Assembly (NCBI RefSeq): GCF_036169555.1
Contig: NZ_CP108032.1
Coordinates: forward strand, 6,758,001-6,822,000
Source: Streptomyces sp. NBC_00306
GTDB lineage: Bacteria > Actinomycetota > Actinomycetes > Streptomycetales > Streptomycetaceae
Reading direction: 5' to 3'
DNA: 64,000 bases
Positions 1 to 8,400 of this stretch are shown here, piece by piece. Both the position numbers and the translations under genes were made by a program. The notes beneath the pieces were generated by a model. The model did not search any database. It was not told the origin of the DNA and worked only from the letters and a program-made list of their open reading frames with translations. Within the stretch, counting starts at the first letter, position 1, and each line of letters begins with the position of its first letter.

Positions 1-779
1 CTGACGCCGGCCTCCTGGAGCTTTTCCGTGGCGGCGCTGCGCACCTGGGGCTTGTACGCGATCCACAGCATGACGAAGGTGATCGCGAGCGCCAGGAAGA
101 CGCCGAGGAAGGTGGCGAGCCAGCCGGGCAGGAACCCACGCTGGACGTAAGTGCCCTCGACGTCCAGCGGCACGGTTCCCGAGCGCTGCACGGCGAGCGT
201 GTAGGGCCGCTCCTCCTTGGACCCGAACCAGATGATCTGGCGCGGCTTGAGCGTGGTCCTCACGAAGGCCGCGCGGCCGGGTTCGATCTGGATGTTGCTC
301 GGGTGGATGTCGTACGACAGCTGGTCGCCGGTGTCGCTGCCGCTGACGGAAGCCGTGAGCTTCGTGTTCCCGAGGTTGTCGACGGCGAGCCGCGGACGCC
401 CGCGGAACCGCCCCTTGACGGTGGGCGGGACGAGTTCGGTCCGTATCTCCGTGAAGGGCGTGATGGTCAGATTGCCCTCGGGGACGGTCGTCGCCTCCGG
501 GTGCTCGGTCGGGGTGATGCGCACGGCGTACGGGTTCGGGCCCGCCGTCGCGTCCGGGGTGCGCGGTGGTGCGAACCGCAGCTCCACCGTGCCCGTCGTG
601 CCGGGGTAGATGCGGAGCGTCTGAGGCTCGACGGTGGTCCAGGGCGCGATGTCGCCGACCGGCTCGAAGCGGTACTCGTCGACCACATCACCGGTATTGC
701 GCACGCGCAGCCGTACCGTCGTGCTGCCGCCGGGGTCCACCGTGGCCGACGCGGGTTCGAGGGAAGTCCAAAGGCTCAC
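1..779 (-). CDS. eCIS-linked membrane protein with Ig-like repeats (3' end cut by window)
   Basis: Reading the minus strand from a GTG at 779 gives about 259 residues that run off the left edge. The first part looks like two beta-sandwich (CARDB/COG1470-like) domains: phrases such as SLEPASATVDPGGSTTVRL, VRNTGDVVDEYRFEP and LAVDNLGNTKL are typical of such folds. A hydrophobic segment (GWLATFLGVFLALAITFVML) near residue 235 is followed by a basic stretch, so the Ig-like part would sit on one side of the membrane and the missing part on the other. An in-frame stop just upstream leaves the GTG as the only start. Proteins of this type, often labelled hydrolytic protein, are found in Streptomyces eCIS clusters. 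Its function is unknown. The family and context assignment is inference. Confidence 0.7.
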   Translation of the reverse strand, partial: MSLWTSLEPASATVDPGGSTTVRLRVRNTGDVVDEYRFEPVGDIAPWTTVEPQTLRIYPGTTGTVELRFAPPRTPDATAGPNPYAVRITPTEHPEATTVPEGNLTITPFTEIRTELVPPTVKGRFRGRPRLAVDNLGNTKLTASVSGSDTGDQLSYDIHPSNIQIEPGRAAFVRTTLKPRQIIWFGSKEERPYTLAVQRSGTVPLDVEGTYVQRGFLPGWLATFLGVFLALAITFVMLWIAYKPQVRSAATEKLQEAGV

Positions 780-889
780 GAGCCCACGCTAGGCGGCGAG
801 TCGGCAGGCGTCAGGAGTCGCAGGGGCACACCGGATGTCCTCGCGGACCTCCCGTGTGCCCTCCCCGTGCGGCGTCGGTCCCGGGTTCC

Positions 890-2452
890 CTACCGCTTCT
901 CGCTGTCGCTCTCCGAGGACCACTCGGAGTGCGAGGAGTCCGGGTCGTGGCCGACGGTCCTCTCCGACATCGGCCCCTGGAGCACGCCGTTCTCCAGCCG
1001 CACGCCGGTCGCGTTGGCCTTGGCCTCGACCGCCGCCGCGACCTGGGGGTGGGCCCGCATCCACTCGGGCATCAGCCAGCCGGGGAAGAACTGGTCGTGG
1101 GTGCCGGAGGCCTCGACCTCGTACCCGTTGGGCCGGCCGATGTGCTCGTTGACCGCGTCGAACGCCCACTGGCAGCTGCGGCACGCCTTCTTGACGCCGC
1201 CCATCATGACCTTCTCCGGCTCGCCCGGGTCTCTCGGATTCGCCAGCCAGTTCGCGACGTGCTTGCCCAGCACGGTCATCTCGCCGTGCTGGGACGTCTT
1301 GCCGGCCTCGGTGCCACCGACCGCGAACCACTGGAACGGCCTGCGCATGGCGGCGTCGAGAGCGAGCAGCCCCGGAGCGTTGCCGTGCTTCTTGGCGTAG
1401 TCGCCCGACGACAGGGCCTTGAGCTTCGTCCGGTCCTTCTCGCGGGCGTGCTGCATCTCGGGGGACATCGCCACGTACTTCTGCAGCTCTGCCTCGACGA
1501 CCTGCTGGTCCCTCTCGATGACCCGCTTGTCGCCCGTGTTCCCCGCGATGGCCAGCGAGCCGTCGGGAAGGAGCGACACGGCCAGGTGCGGCGTGATCTT
1601 CCCCTTGCCGCGTTCGGGGTTGCCGCTCTTGTTGGTGTACTCCGAGTTCGTGCCGACGATGGTCCGCAGAGCGATACGGGACATCCGGTCCAGCATGCGC
1701 AGGGTCACGTCCCGGTCCTCAGCGGCGGTCGGCTCCTTCTGCTGGTACTTGCCCTTGGTGTCCTCCTCGGTACCGGAGGAGACCCGCTGGACGTTGAGCG
1801 TGCCCGCGCCCCGCTCCCGCCCACGCGCGCCGCGGGCGGAACCCGCGGACCCGCCCGCGCGGCCCTCGCTCTCCACGGCCCGCTGCACCGGCGCCGGCCC
1901 GCTCATCACTTGACGCGCGGCCTCCTTCGCCTCGACCTCCGCCCAGTCACGGGGGTCGGAGATCATCAGCCCGTCGCCGTTGTCGGTGCCGGGTACGGGC
2001 CCCCGGCTCTGCTGGCCGATGTGGTGCAGCTCTTCGGCGAGGACCTGCTTGTCCCGGCCGTCCCACACCACGTGCGGAAAGGAGGTGTACGCCTGCGCAC
2101 CGATCTCCTCCGCGGAGCGAAGGGCCTCCGTGTCCGTGTGGAGACGTACGCCGCTGAAGTCCTCGCCGCCGAAACGGCTCTCCATCTCGTCCTGGAGCGG
2201 TGCGTCCATCGTCCGTCCCGGCGAACGCAGCACGTCGTGCACCGAGGAGCGCTGGACCGCGGGACCGTGCCCGCAGTTCGCGTCGTGCTGGTGGCGCTGC
2301 TCCTCGACCGCACGGGACACCGCCGCGTTGCCCGCCGAGCGCTGCAACGCCAGGATCCCGGAGGCGGGTCCCGGTGCGGGCACGCGCCCTGCCGGGCGGC
2401 CCGCCCCGGCCCGGCCGCGGGCTCCGTCGGTCTCCTTGTCCTGCGCGCGCAC
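890..2452 (-). CDS. eCIS effector candidate: DUF4157 leader plus deaminase-like toxin domain
   Basis: 520 residues from a GTG at 2452, preceded by a good GGGGAG ribosome site; the open frame extends further upstream but the extension is antisense to the sheath gene. Residues 1-70 are disordered and carry LALQRSAGNAAV (34-45) and PAVQR. Residues about 72-150 match the DUF4157 eCIS core domain (VLRSPGR, FSGVRLHTD, AYTS, QVLAEELHHIGQQ). A linker with further VQR motifs at 189 and 221 follows. Residues about 285-450 look like a deaminase fold: AVSLLPDGSLAIAG strands, then H389-G-E391 and C424-R-S-C427, the H-x-E plus C-x-x-C zinc-binding signature of the cytidine-deaminase superfamily. The last 70 residues are acidic and flexible. 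It is divergent from the sheath operon. I infer a cargo protein that deaminates a nucleotide or nucleic acid. The substrate is unknown, and no obvious immunity gene is adjacent. Confidence 0.78.
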   Translation of the reverse strand: MRAQDKETDGARGRAGAGRPAGRVPAPGPASGILALQRSAGNAAVSRAVEEQRHQHDANCGHGPAVQRSSVHDVLRSPGRTMDAPLQDEMESRFGGEDFSGVRLHTDTEALRSAEEIGAQAYTSFPHVVWDGRDKQVLAEELHHIGQQSRGPVPGTDNGDGLMISDPRDWAEVEAKEAARQVMSGPAPVQRAVESEGRAGGSAGSARGARGRERGAGTLNVQRVSSGTEEDTKGKYQQKEPTAAEDRDVTLRMLDRMSRIALRTIVGTNSEYTNKSGNPERGKGKITPHLAVSLLPDGSLAIAGNTGDKRVIERDQQVVEAELQKYVAMSPEMQHAREKDRTKLKALSSGDYAKKHGNAPGLLALDAAMRRPFQWFAVGGTEAGKTSQHGEMTVLGKHVANWLANPRDPGEPEKVMMGGVKKACRSCQWAFDAVNEHIGRPNGYEVEASGTHDQFFPGWLMPEWMRAHPQVAAAVEAKANATGVRLENGVLQGPMSERTVGHDPDSSHSEWSSESDSEKR

Positions 2453-2686
2453 GGGAACTCCCCTCGAAGACGGGTACACCAGCCTCCAAGACGTAGTGCA
2501 CAACACCGTGGCCACGGAAGGTACTTCGGGGCAGTCCCCGAGGGCAGCGGACGTGGTGCGCGCTCGCCATTGCCCCTCGGGGCAGAAGCCCTGCCCCTGA
2601 ACGGGTACCGGAGGCCGTTTCGGCGGACGCGCTTCGCGCGTGAGGGTGAGAGACGTCCTGTCTCGTACCCCCGAGGAGCGCAGAGC
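2453..2686. promoter_or_regulatory. Divergent promoter region between effector and CIS operon
   Basis: 234 bp separates the effector start from the sheath start and must hold both promoters. Two short palindromes are visible: CGGGG-cagt-CCCCG at 2527-2540 and GCCCC-tc-GGGGC at 2572-2583, which share the string TCGGGGCAG. The sheath ribosome site (GAGGAG) lies 14-9 bases before its ATG. I cannot assign -35/-10 boxes with confidence. Confidence 0.5.
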
Positions 2687-4261
2687 ATGCCGTCCTACCT
2701 GTCGCCCGGCGTATACGTCGAGGAGGTGGCCAGCGGCTCCCGTCCCATCGAAGGGGTGGGTACCTCGGTGGCGGCCTTCGTCGGCCTGGCCCCGACCGGT
2801 CCGCTGAACGAACCGACCCTGGTCACCAACTGGTCCCAGTACGTCGCGGCCTTCGGCGAGTTCACCGACGGGTACTACCTGGCGCACTCCGTGTACGGGT
2901 TCTTCAACAACGGCGGCAGCGCCGCCTACGTCGTCCGCGTGGGCGGTACGCCCGGCGGCGCGTCGTCCGACGGTTCTCCGGCCGCGCTGCGCGGCTCCGC
3001 ACAGCAGGCCGCGCTCCCGGCGGGCGAGCCGAAGCAGCTCGGCACCTTCAGCGTGACCGCCGTCGCGGGCGGATCGCTCAGTGTCGAGGTCGCCGACCCG
3101 GAGGGCGAGGGCCCCGCCGAGCGGTTCAAGCTGATCGTCAAGGACGGCGACAAGGCCGTCGAGACCTTCGACGTGACCGCCAAGAAGGGCGGCCGCAACT
3201 ACGTCGTCACCCAGGTCAAGGAGCGCTCCAAGCTCATCGCGGTCCAGGAGTCGGCACCCGCCGGGCAGCTGGCGCGCCCCGACAATCAGAGTGTGGCCCT
3301 GGCGGCACCGGCCCCCGCGCCCGCCGCCCCCGCCGGTGCGAGCGACTCCCAGCCCGGCCCCGCCGAGTACCTCGGCGACTCCGCCGACCGCACGGGCTTC
3401 GGCGGTCTGGAGGCCGTGGACGAGATCGCCATGGTCGCCGTCCCCGACCTGATGGCCGCCTACCAGCGTGGTGCGATCGACCTGGAGGCCGTCAAGGCGG
3501 TGCAGCTCGGTCTCATCGCCCACTGCGAGCTGATGGGCGACCGGGTCGCGATCATCGACCCTCCGCCGGGTCTGAATGCCCGTCAGATCCGTGTCTGGCG
3601 CCAGGAGACCGCGGGTTACGACTCCAAGTACGCAGCCCTGTACTACCCCTGGGTCAAGGTCTTCGACCCGGCCTCGGGCCAGTCGACGCTGGTCCCGCCG
3701 AGCGGTCACATCTCCGGTATCTGGGCCCGCAACGACTTCGAGCGCGGTGTGCACAAGGCACCCGCCAACGAGGTCGTCCGCGGAGCGGTCGACCTGGAGA
3801 TCCAGATCACCCGCGGCGAGCAGGACCTGCTGAACCCCATCGGCGTCAACTGCATCCGCGCCTTCCCGGGCCGCGGCATCCGCGTCTGGGGCGCCCGCAC
3901 GATGTCCTCCGACCCGGCCTGGCGCTACCTGAACGTGCGCCGGTACTTCAACTACCTGGAGGAGTCGATCCTGCTCGGCACCCAGTGGGTGGTGTTCGAG
4001 CCGAACGACCACAATCTGTGGGCCCGGATCCGGCGCAACGTGTCGGCGTTCCTCGTCAACGAGTGGCGCAGCGGCGCCCTCTTCGGCCAGCGGCCGGAGG
4101 AGGCGTACTACGTCAAGTGTGACGCGGAGACCAACACCCCGGAGTCGGTCGACCTCGGCCGGGTCATCTGCGAGATCGGCATCGCGCCGGTCAAGCCCGC
4201 GGAGTTCGTGATCTTCCGGCTGGCCCAGTTCTCCAGCGGCAGCGGGGAGCTGGAGGAGTAG
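2687..4261 (+). CDS. cis2: Contractile injection system sheath protein
   Basis: 524 residues. This is the outer sheath that contracts to drive the inner tube, homologous to phage tail sheath proteins and Afp2-4/Cis2. The N-terminus (MPSYLSPGVYVEEVASG) and the C-terminal block (WRYLNVRRYFNYLEESI, then FEPNDHNLWARIRRNVSAFL and FQ/FGQRPEEAYYV) are diagnostic of the tail-sheath family. A variable, alanine/proline-rich insert lies near residues 195-230. The start was chosen at the ATG preceded by GAGGAG, because the much longer open frame upstream is antisense to the effector. It is the first gene of the structural operon, and the tube gene follows after 67 bp. Confidence 0.96.
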   Translation: MPSYLSPGVYVEEVASGSRPIEGVGTSVAAFVGLAPTGPLNEPTLVTNWSQYVAAFGEFTDGYYLAHSVYGFFNNGGSAAYVVRVGGTPGGASSDGSPAALRGSAQQAALPAGEPKQLGTFSVTAVAGGSLSVEVADPEGEGPAERFKLIVKDGDKAVETFDVTAKKGGRNYVVTQVKERSKLIAVQESAPAGQLARPDNQSVALAAPAPAPAAPAGASDSQPGPAEYLGDSADRTGFGGLEAVDEIAMVAVPDLMAAYQRGAIDLEAVKAVQLGLIAHCELMGDRVAIIDPPPGLNARQIRVWRQETAGYDSKYAALYYPWVKVFDPASGQSTLVPPSGHISGIWARNDFERGVHKAPANEVVRGAVDLEIQITRGEQDLLNPIGVNCIRAFPGRGIRVWGARTMSSDPAWRYLNVRRYFNYLEESILLGTQWVVFEPNDHNLWARIRRNVSAFLVNEWRSGALFGQRPEEAYYVKCDAETNTPESVDLGRVICEIGIAPVKPAEFVIFRLAQFSSGSGELEE

Positions 4262-4328
4262 GCCGCCGGCCTGACTCCCCAGCCCACGCCCACCTTCCTC
4301 CGGAACTCCTCAGAAGGACAGAGAACAG

Positions 4329-4772
4329 ATGAGCCTCAGCCCGGGTGACTCCCTCACCTCACACAATTTCGGCCTCCAGATCGACGGAGTGATGGTCGAG
4401 TACCTCGCCGAGGTCAGCGGTCTGACCATCGAGCAGGACGTCATCAAGAGCCCGCAGAACTCGGCGCAGGGCAGGCCCGAGATCAGCCTCATGCCGGGTG
4501 TGCAGAAGGACGGTCAGTGCACCGTCGTACGCGGCATGACCCAGTCCCCGGCGTTCACGACGTGGATCAACGACTCGATCTCCGGCCGGATGAGCACCGC
4601 CCGCAAGGACGCCTCGATCATTCTGATGGACTACGAGAACAACCCGGTCAAGCGCTACAACATGCGCAAGGCCTGGTGCAGCAAGATCGACGCCAGCACC
4701 CTCAAGGCGGGCGAGGCCTCGGCGCTCACCGAGACCGTGACCATCGTCTTCGAAGAACTGGTCATCGAGTAA
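4329..4772 (+). CDS. cis1: Inner tube protein
   Basis: 147 residues of the T4 gp19-like tail-tube family. It polymerises into hexameric rings that form the injection tube inside the sheath. The N-terminal SHNFGLQIDGVMVEYLAEVSGL, the central YNMRKAWCSKIDAS and the terminal ETVTIVFEELVIE match Afp1/Cis1-type tubes. An AGAAGGA-like ribosome site precedes the ATG. Its TAA stop overlaps the next ATG (TAATG), so the two genes are translationally coupled. Confidence 0.95.
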   Translation: MSLSPGDSLTSHNFGLQIDGVMVEYLAEVSGLTIEQDVIKSPQNSAQGRPEISLMPGVQKDGQCTVVRGMTQSPAFTTWINDSISGRMSTARKDASIILMDYENNPVKRYNMRKAWCSKIDASTLKAGEASALTETVTIVFEELVIE

Positions 4773-5269
4773 TGCGGCGTACGACGTCCAGAACGGGCGC
4801 CGGCCCGGTGGCGGACGCACCGGCGCCGGAGGCGGCCGCGGCACCGGAGCAGACGGCTGCTCCGGCGCCCGCACCGGCCCCGGCCGCCGTCGAGCAGCGG
4901 CTGCGGACGGAGTTCCCCTTCGAGCTGCCCCGCGGCTACGTCGACGGGACCGGCACGGTCCACCGGGACGGCGTCATGCGTCTCGCCACGGCCCGGGACG
5001 AGCTGATCCCGCTGCGGGACGTCCGTGTGCAGGAGAACCCCGCCTATCTGTCGGTGGTCCTGCTGGGCCGGGTCATCTCCAGCCTCGGCACGCTTCCGTC
5101 GGTGCACGACGGCGTGGTGGAGAACATGTTCGCCTCCGACCTCGCCTTCCTCCAGGACTTCTACCGCCAGGTGAACGCCGAGGGCCACACGCGGGCCGCC
5201 GTGCAGTGCCCGCACTGTTCGGAGCCGTTCGAGGTCGAACTCGGCGGGAGCCGCCTGGGGGAATCGTGA
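4772..5269 (+). CDS. Tail assembly protein (Mu gp41-like chaperone family)
   Basis: 165 residues. The first 45 are alanine/proline-rich. The core FPFELPRGYVDGTGTVHRDG, VMRLATARDELIPLRD and NPAYLSVVLLGRVISSLG resembles phage tail-assembly proteins that sit between tube and tape-measure genes. The C-terminus has C-P-H-C near residue 150, a possible half zinc site. It is coupled by overlap to both neighbours (TAATG before, GTGA after). I infer a role in tube or cap assembly. Only the family resemblance supports this. Confidence 0.75.
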   Translation: MRRTTSRTGAGPVADAPAPEAAAAPEQTAAPAPAPAPAAVEQRLRTEFPFELPRGYVDGTGTVHRDGVMRLATARDELIPLRDVRVQENPAYLSVVLLGRVISSLGTLPSVHDGVVENMFASDLAFLQDFYRQVNAEGHTRAAVQCPHCSEPFEVELGGSRLGES

Positions 5270-5424
5270 CGTACGCGACCGACCGGCTGCACGAGGAGAT
5301 CGCGTACGTCGCCTACCACTTCCACTGGAGCATGGAGGAGATCCTGGACCTCGAACACCACGATCGCCGCCGCTACACGGAACAGATCGCGTCCCTGGTG
5401 GCGCGGGGCGGGGCGGAGGGCTGA
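5266..5424 (+). CDS. Small conserved eCIS protein (DUF6760-like)
   Basis: 52 residues from a GTG that overlaps the previous stop (GTGA). The sequence contains EEIAYVAYHFHWSMEEILDL followed by an acidic-basic helix HHDRRRYTEQIASL. Small proteins of this pattern, with an HWS-MEEIL-LEH core, recur after the tail-assembly gene in phage-like and eCIS operons, where it resembles the short helical product of a tail chaperone frame (as in GpE-type proteins). The function is unproven. The tight overlap supports it as a genuine gene. Confidence 0.72.
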   Translation: MTYATDRLHEEIAYVAYHFHWSMEEILDLEHHDRRRYTEQIASLVARGGAEG

Positions 5425-5427
5425 GGC

Positions 5428-8400
5428 GTGGCGTTCTTCGATCGGCTCAGGGGCGGGTCGGCGGCTGCCGCCGGGCGCCGGGGCGGCGACGCGGAGGCGG
5501 CCGCGAGCCCGGCTGCCGTGACGAACCCGGCTGCCGTGACGAACTCGGCTGTGGACGGCGGGAGTTCGTCGGGAGCGGGCGTGGATGCGGGCGCGGGCTC
5601 GGAGGGTACAGGCACGGGTTCCGGGGCTGCGGTCGCGGTGACGGCCGGCTGGGCGGGGCTGGCTCCGATGCAGCGGGCTGTCGGCAGGCAGTCCGGTGTC
5701 GCGGACGCCGGGTTCGGCGGGCGGCTGAGCACCTGGCAGAACCCCTCCTTCACCGGGACGCTGTCCCACGCCGTCCTGGACGGGGCGCCGGGCGGGCTGG
5801 TCAAGGACGTGCTCACCACATCGGCGCGGCCGGTCCCCGGACTGGAACTGCCCTCGCGGACCCTGCCGGTGGCGGTGGCCGAACCCGAGGTGCCGGAGGC
5901 GGAGCCGGGGGCCGCGCTGCCGGTACAGCGCGCGTCTCGGGAGGTCACGGCGTCGCGCCCGGAGGGGCCGCGCGTGACTCCCGTGGCGCCTCGGTCCGAC
6001 CGGCCGACCCTGTTGACGAGCGCGAGGGCGACGCCTGTTGTGCAGCGGCGTGCACTGCCGGTGGCGCGACGCGAACGTGCGGGCGGTGACGGGTCGGTGG
6101 GGCGCGAGCCGGTGGGCCCAGCCCTTTCGACAGCCGCGCCGGTTGCGCCGGTCGGTCCGGTCGGTCCGGTCGACTCAGCGGTGGTCGGCGCGGAGGCGGA
6201 CCCGGTCGGGGCGACGCCGGCCGTGTCGACCGCCGGTTTGGACGCCCGTGGGGCCGATGCGGCCGGTGTCTCGGTCGGTGCTGCTCCGAGTGCATCCGGC
6301 AGTCGGACCGCCGAATCCCGTCGCGCGGCGGCTGGTTCCGATGCGGCGACGACCGGTCCAGCGCTTCCCCCGGTCATCCCCGAACGCAGGGCAGCAGGCC
6401 CCGCCGGAGCCGAGACCGACGTTCAGCGGGCGACGGCCGAACCGCACGGCACAGCAACGAGGCGCGCAGTGACGGACGCTCCCGGCGGAGCGACGCAGCG
6501 CACGGGCAGTACGGCAGACAGCTCCAGCGACGCTTCGGCCCATGTGCGGCGGTCGACGGCGAGCCGCAGCGGCACCGCGTCCGAGGCCACAGGAACGACG
6601 GCCGGAGGCAACACCAGGGCGGCCGCACCCAGCACGCCGGCGGCAGGCGCGGGGGAGGCGTTGGCACGTATCCAGAGGGCGGAGATGCTCCCGAGCGCCA
6701 GCACGTCGACCACTCCCACCGGCACGGTGGCGGACCCCAGTAGGGGGACCGCAATCACCCCCAGCGAGTCGGCAGTCGACGCCCGCGGGAAGGCCGCCGC
6801 GCCTCGCGGCCCGGCACCCGCTCCCGGTTCGGGCGGTACGCCGACCGGCCCCGGCGACTCGGTGGTCAACGTCCAACGGGCGGCGGCGACGGACCACCGT
6901 CCTGCGGTAACCGCCGCCGACGCGGAACGGGGCCACACCGAACGGTCGACCGAGCGAGGCGGGACGGCGGACGGCCCGAGCAGCCCGACAACGACGACCG
7001 ACCCCCTCGGTGCCGCGACCCCTCCTGCCGGAACCAGGGCCGAGCCCACGCCTTCTGCGGCCGGCGTGCGTCCGGCGGCCGACCGAGGCACCCAGGCACC
7101 TCACCCGGCTCCGGTAGCCAAGTCCCGCGGCCCGTACCTGGGTTCGGCCTCGACATCGGCGCCATCCGCTTCACCGGACGGCCGCCCTGCTGCCACCACC
7201 CCCAGCGCGATCACCCCGACGGTGACCGACCCCCAAAGCCCGGCAGCCGGCTCCCCGCGTACGGCGATAGGTTCCGACACCCCCGCGGTCCCCGCCCCCT
7301 TCACGACTTCCGCCCCGAACTCACCTGATTCCGCGCCGAGTCGAGACGCATCCGCGGTCACGAGCCCTCAGCCCGTCACGGGCGCGCCCCCGGTACAGCG
7401 GAGCTCCTCCGACACGGTCAGGCGTACGGGCCTCGGAGCGCCGACCTCGCGGAACGTCCCCGCAACCGGCACGCCGGCCGTACGCCCGGCCCCGGCAGCC
7501 CCGGCAGCCCCGGCGGCCCCGGCAGCCCCGGCAGCCCCGGCGACCCCGCCACTCGGCTCGGCAGCCCCTGCGCCCGTGAATCCCCCGGCTCAGCCCACCG
7601 GTTCAGCCACACTGTCGAGCCCGGCGGACCGCCCCGACTCGGCCGTACCTGAGACCCCGACCCCGACCCCGACCCGGACGCCCGCACCCGCGATCAGTGG
7701 GCCGCCGCCCGCCCCCGTACAGCGCGCCACCACTCCCACCCCCCAGCGACGGCCCCTCCTCGGCGCACCTCTCTCCGCCCTGCCCCCGGACGCGAAGCCC
7801 GTTGCGGGACGCACTTCTCCCGGCGCGCAGAGCCTCGCGGGTCCGCCTCCCGCGCAGCCCGTACAGCGAGCGGCGACCGTTCCGCAGGGGGCGGCCGCGC
7901 CGGATCTTGCGGCCGCGCCGGTGGCGCCGGCCCTTCGCAGGCCGCCGACCGGGCCCGGGACACCGTCCGATCCACCAGCCGTCCCTCTGACGAGCCCTGC
8001 GGTCACCGCCCCTGCCGTGGAGCGCAAGGCCACCACGACCCCCGTGCCGCCCCCGGCAGCTCCGGTCCGTGCCCTGACTCCCGCACGTGCCCTCACCGCG
8101 GCCGTGCCACCTCCTGTGGCACCCGCCGTCCAACGCCATGCGGCCCCTGTCGCCGTACCCCTGCGCCGCCCCGCGCCCCCGACCGGCCGACCGGAACCCT
8201 CCGGCGTCGGCCCGGCCGTGCAGCGGTCGGCCGCCCCCGGCTCCCGCCCCGTGGCCCAACGCCTGACGGCAGCCGGGCCCCCGCCGACCACGCCCGCGCC
8301 CCCGCCTGCCCCGCTCACCGGCCGCGCCGCGCCGATGTCGCAGGCACCACCGCGGCCAAGCACGCCCCGCGTAGCAGCAGTTGTCCAGCGGCACGCCCCC

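Noticed and set aside
2453..4012. Minus-strand extension of the effector frame across the sheath gene
   Set aside because: It is antisense to the sheath gene; the GTG at 2452 has a good ribosome site and the protein from there has complete domains.
566..4261. Very long plus-strand open frame covering the sheath gene and about 2.1 kb upstream
   Set aside because: Only the part from ATG 2687 reads as sheath protein; the rest is antisense to the effector gene and has low-complexity composition typical of GC-rich shadow frames.
7490..7545. Possible CRISPR-like repeats
   Set aside because: The units are in-frame simple codon repeats without spacers.
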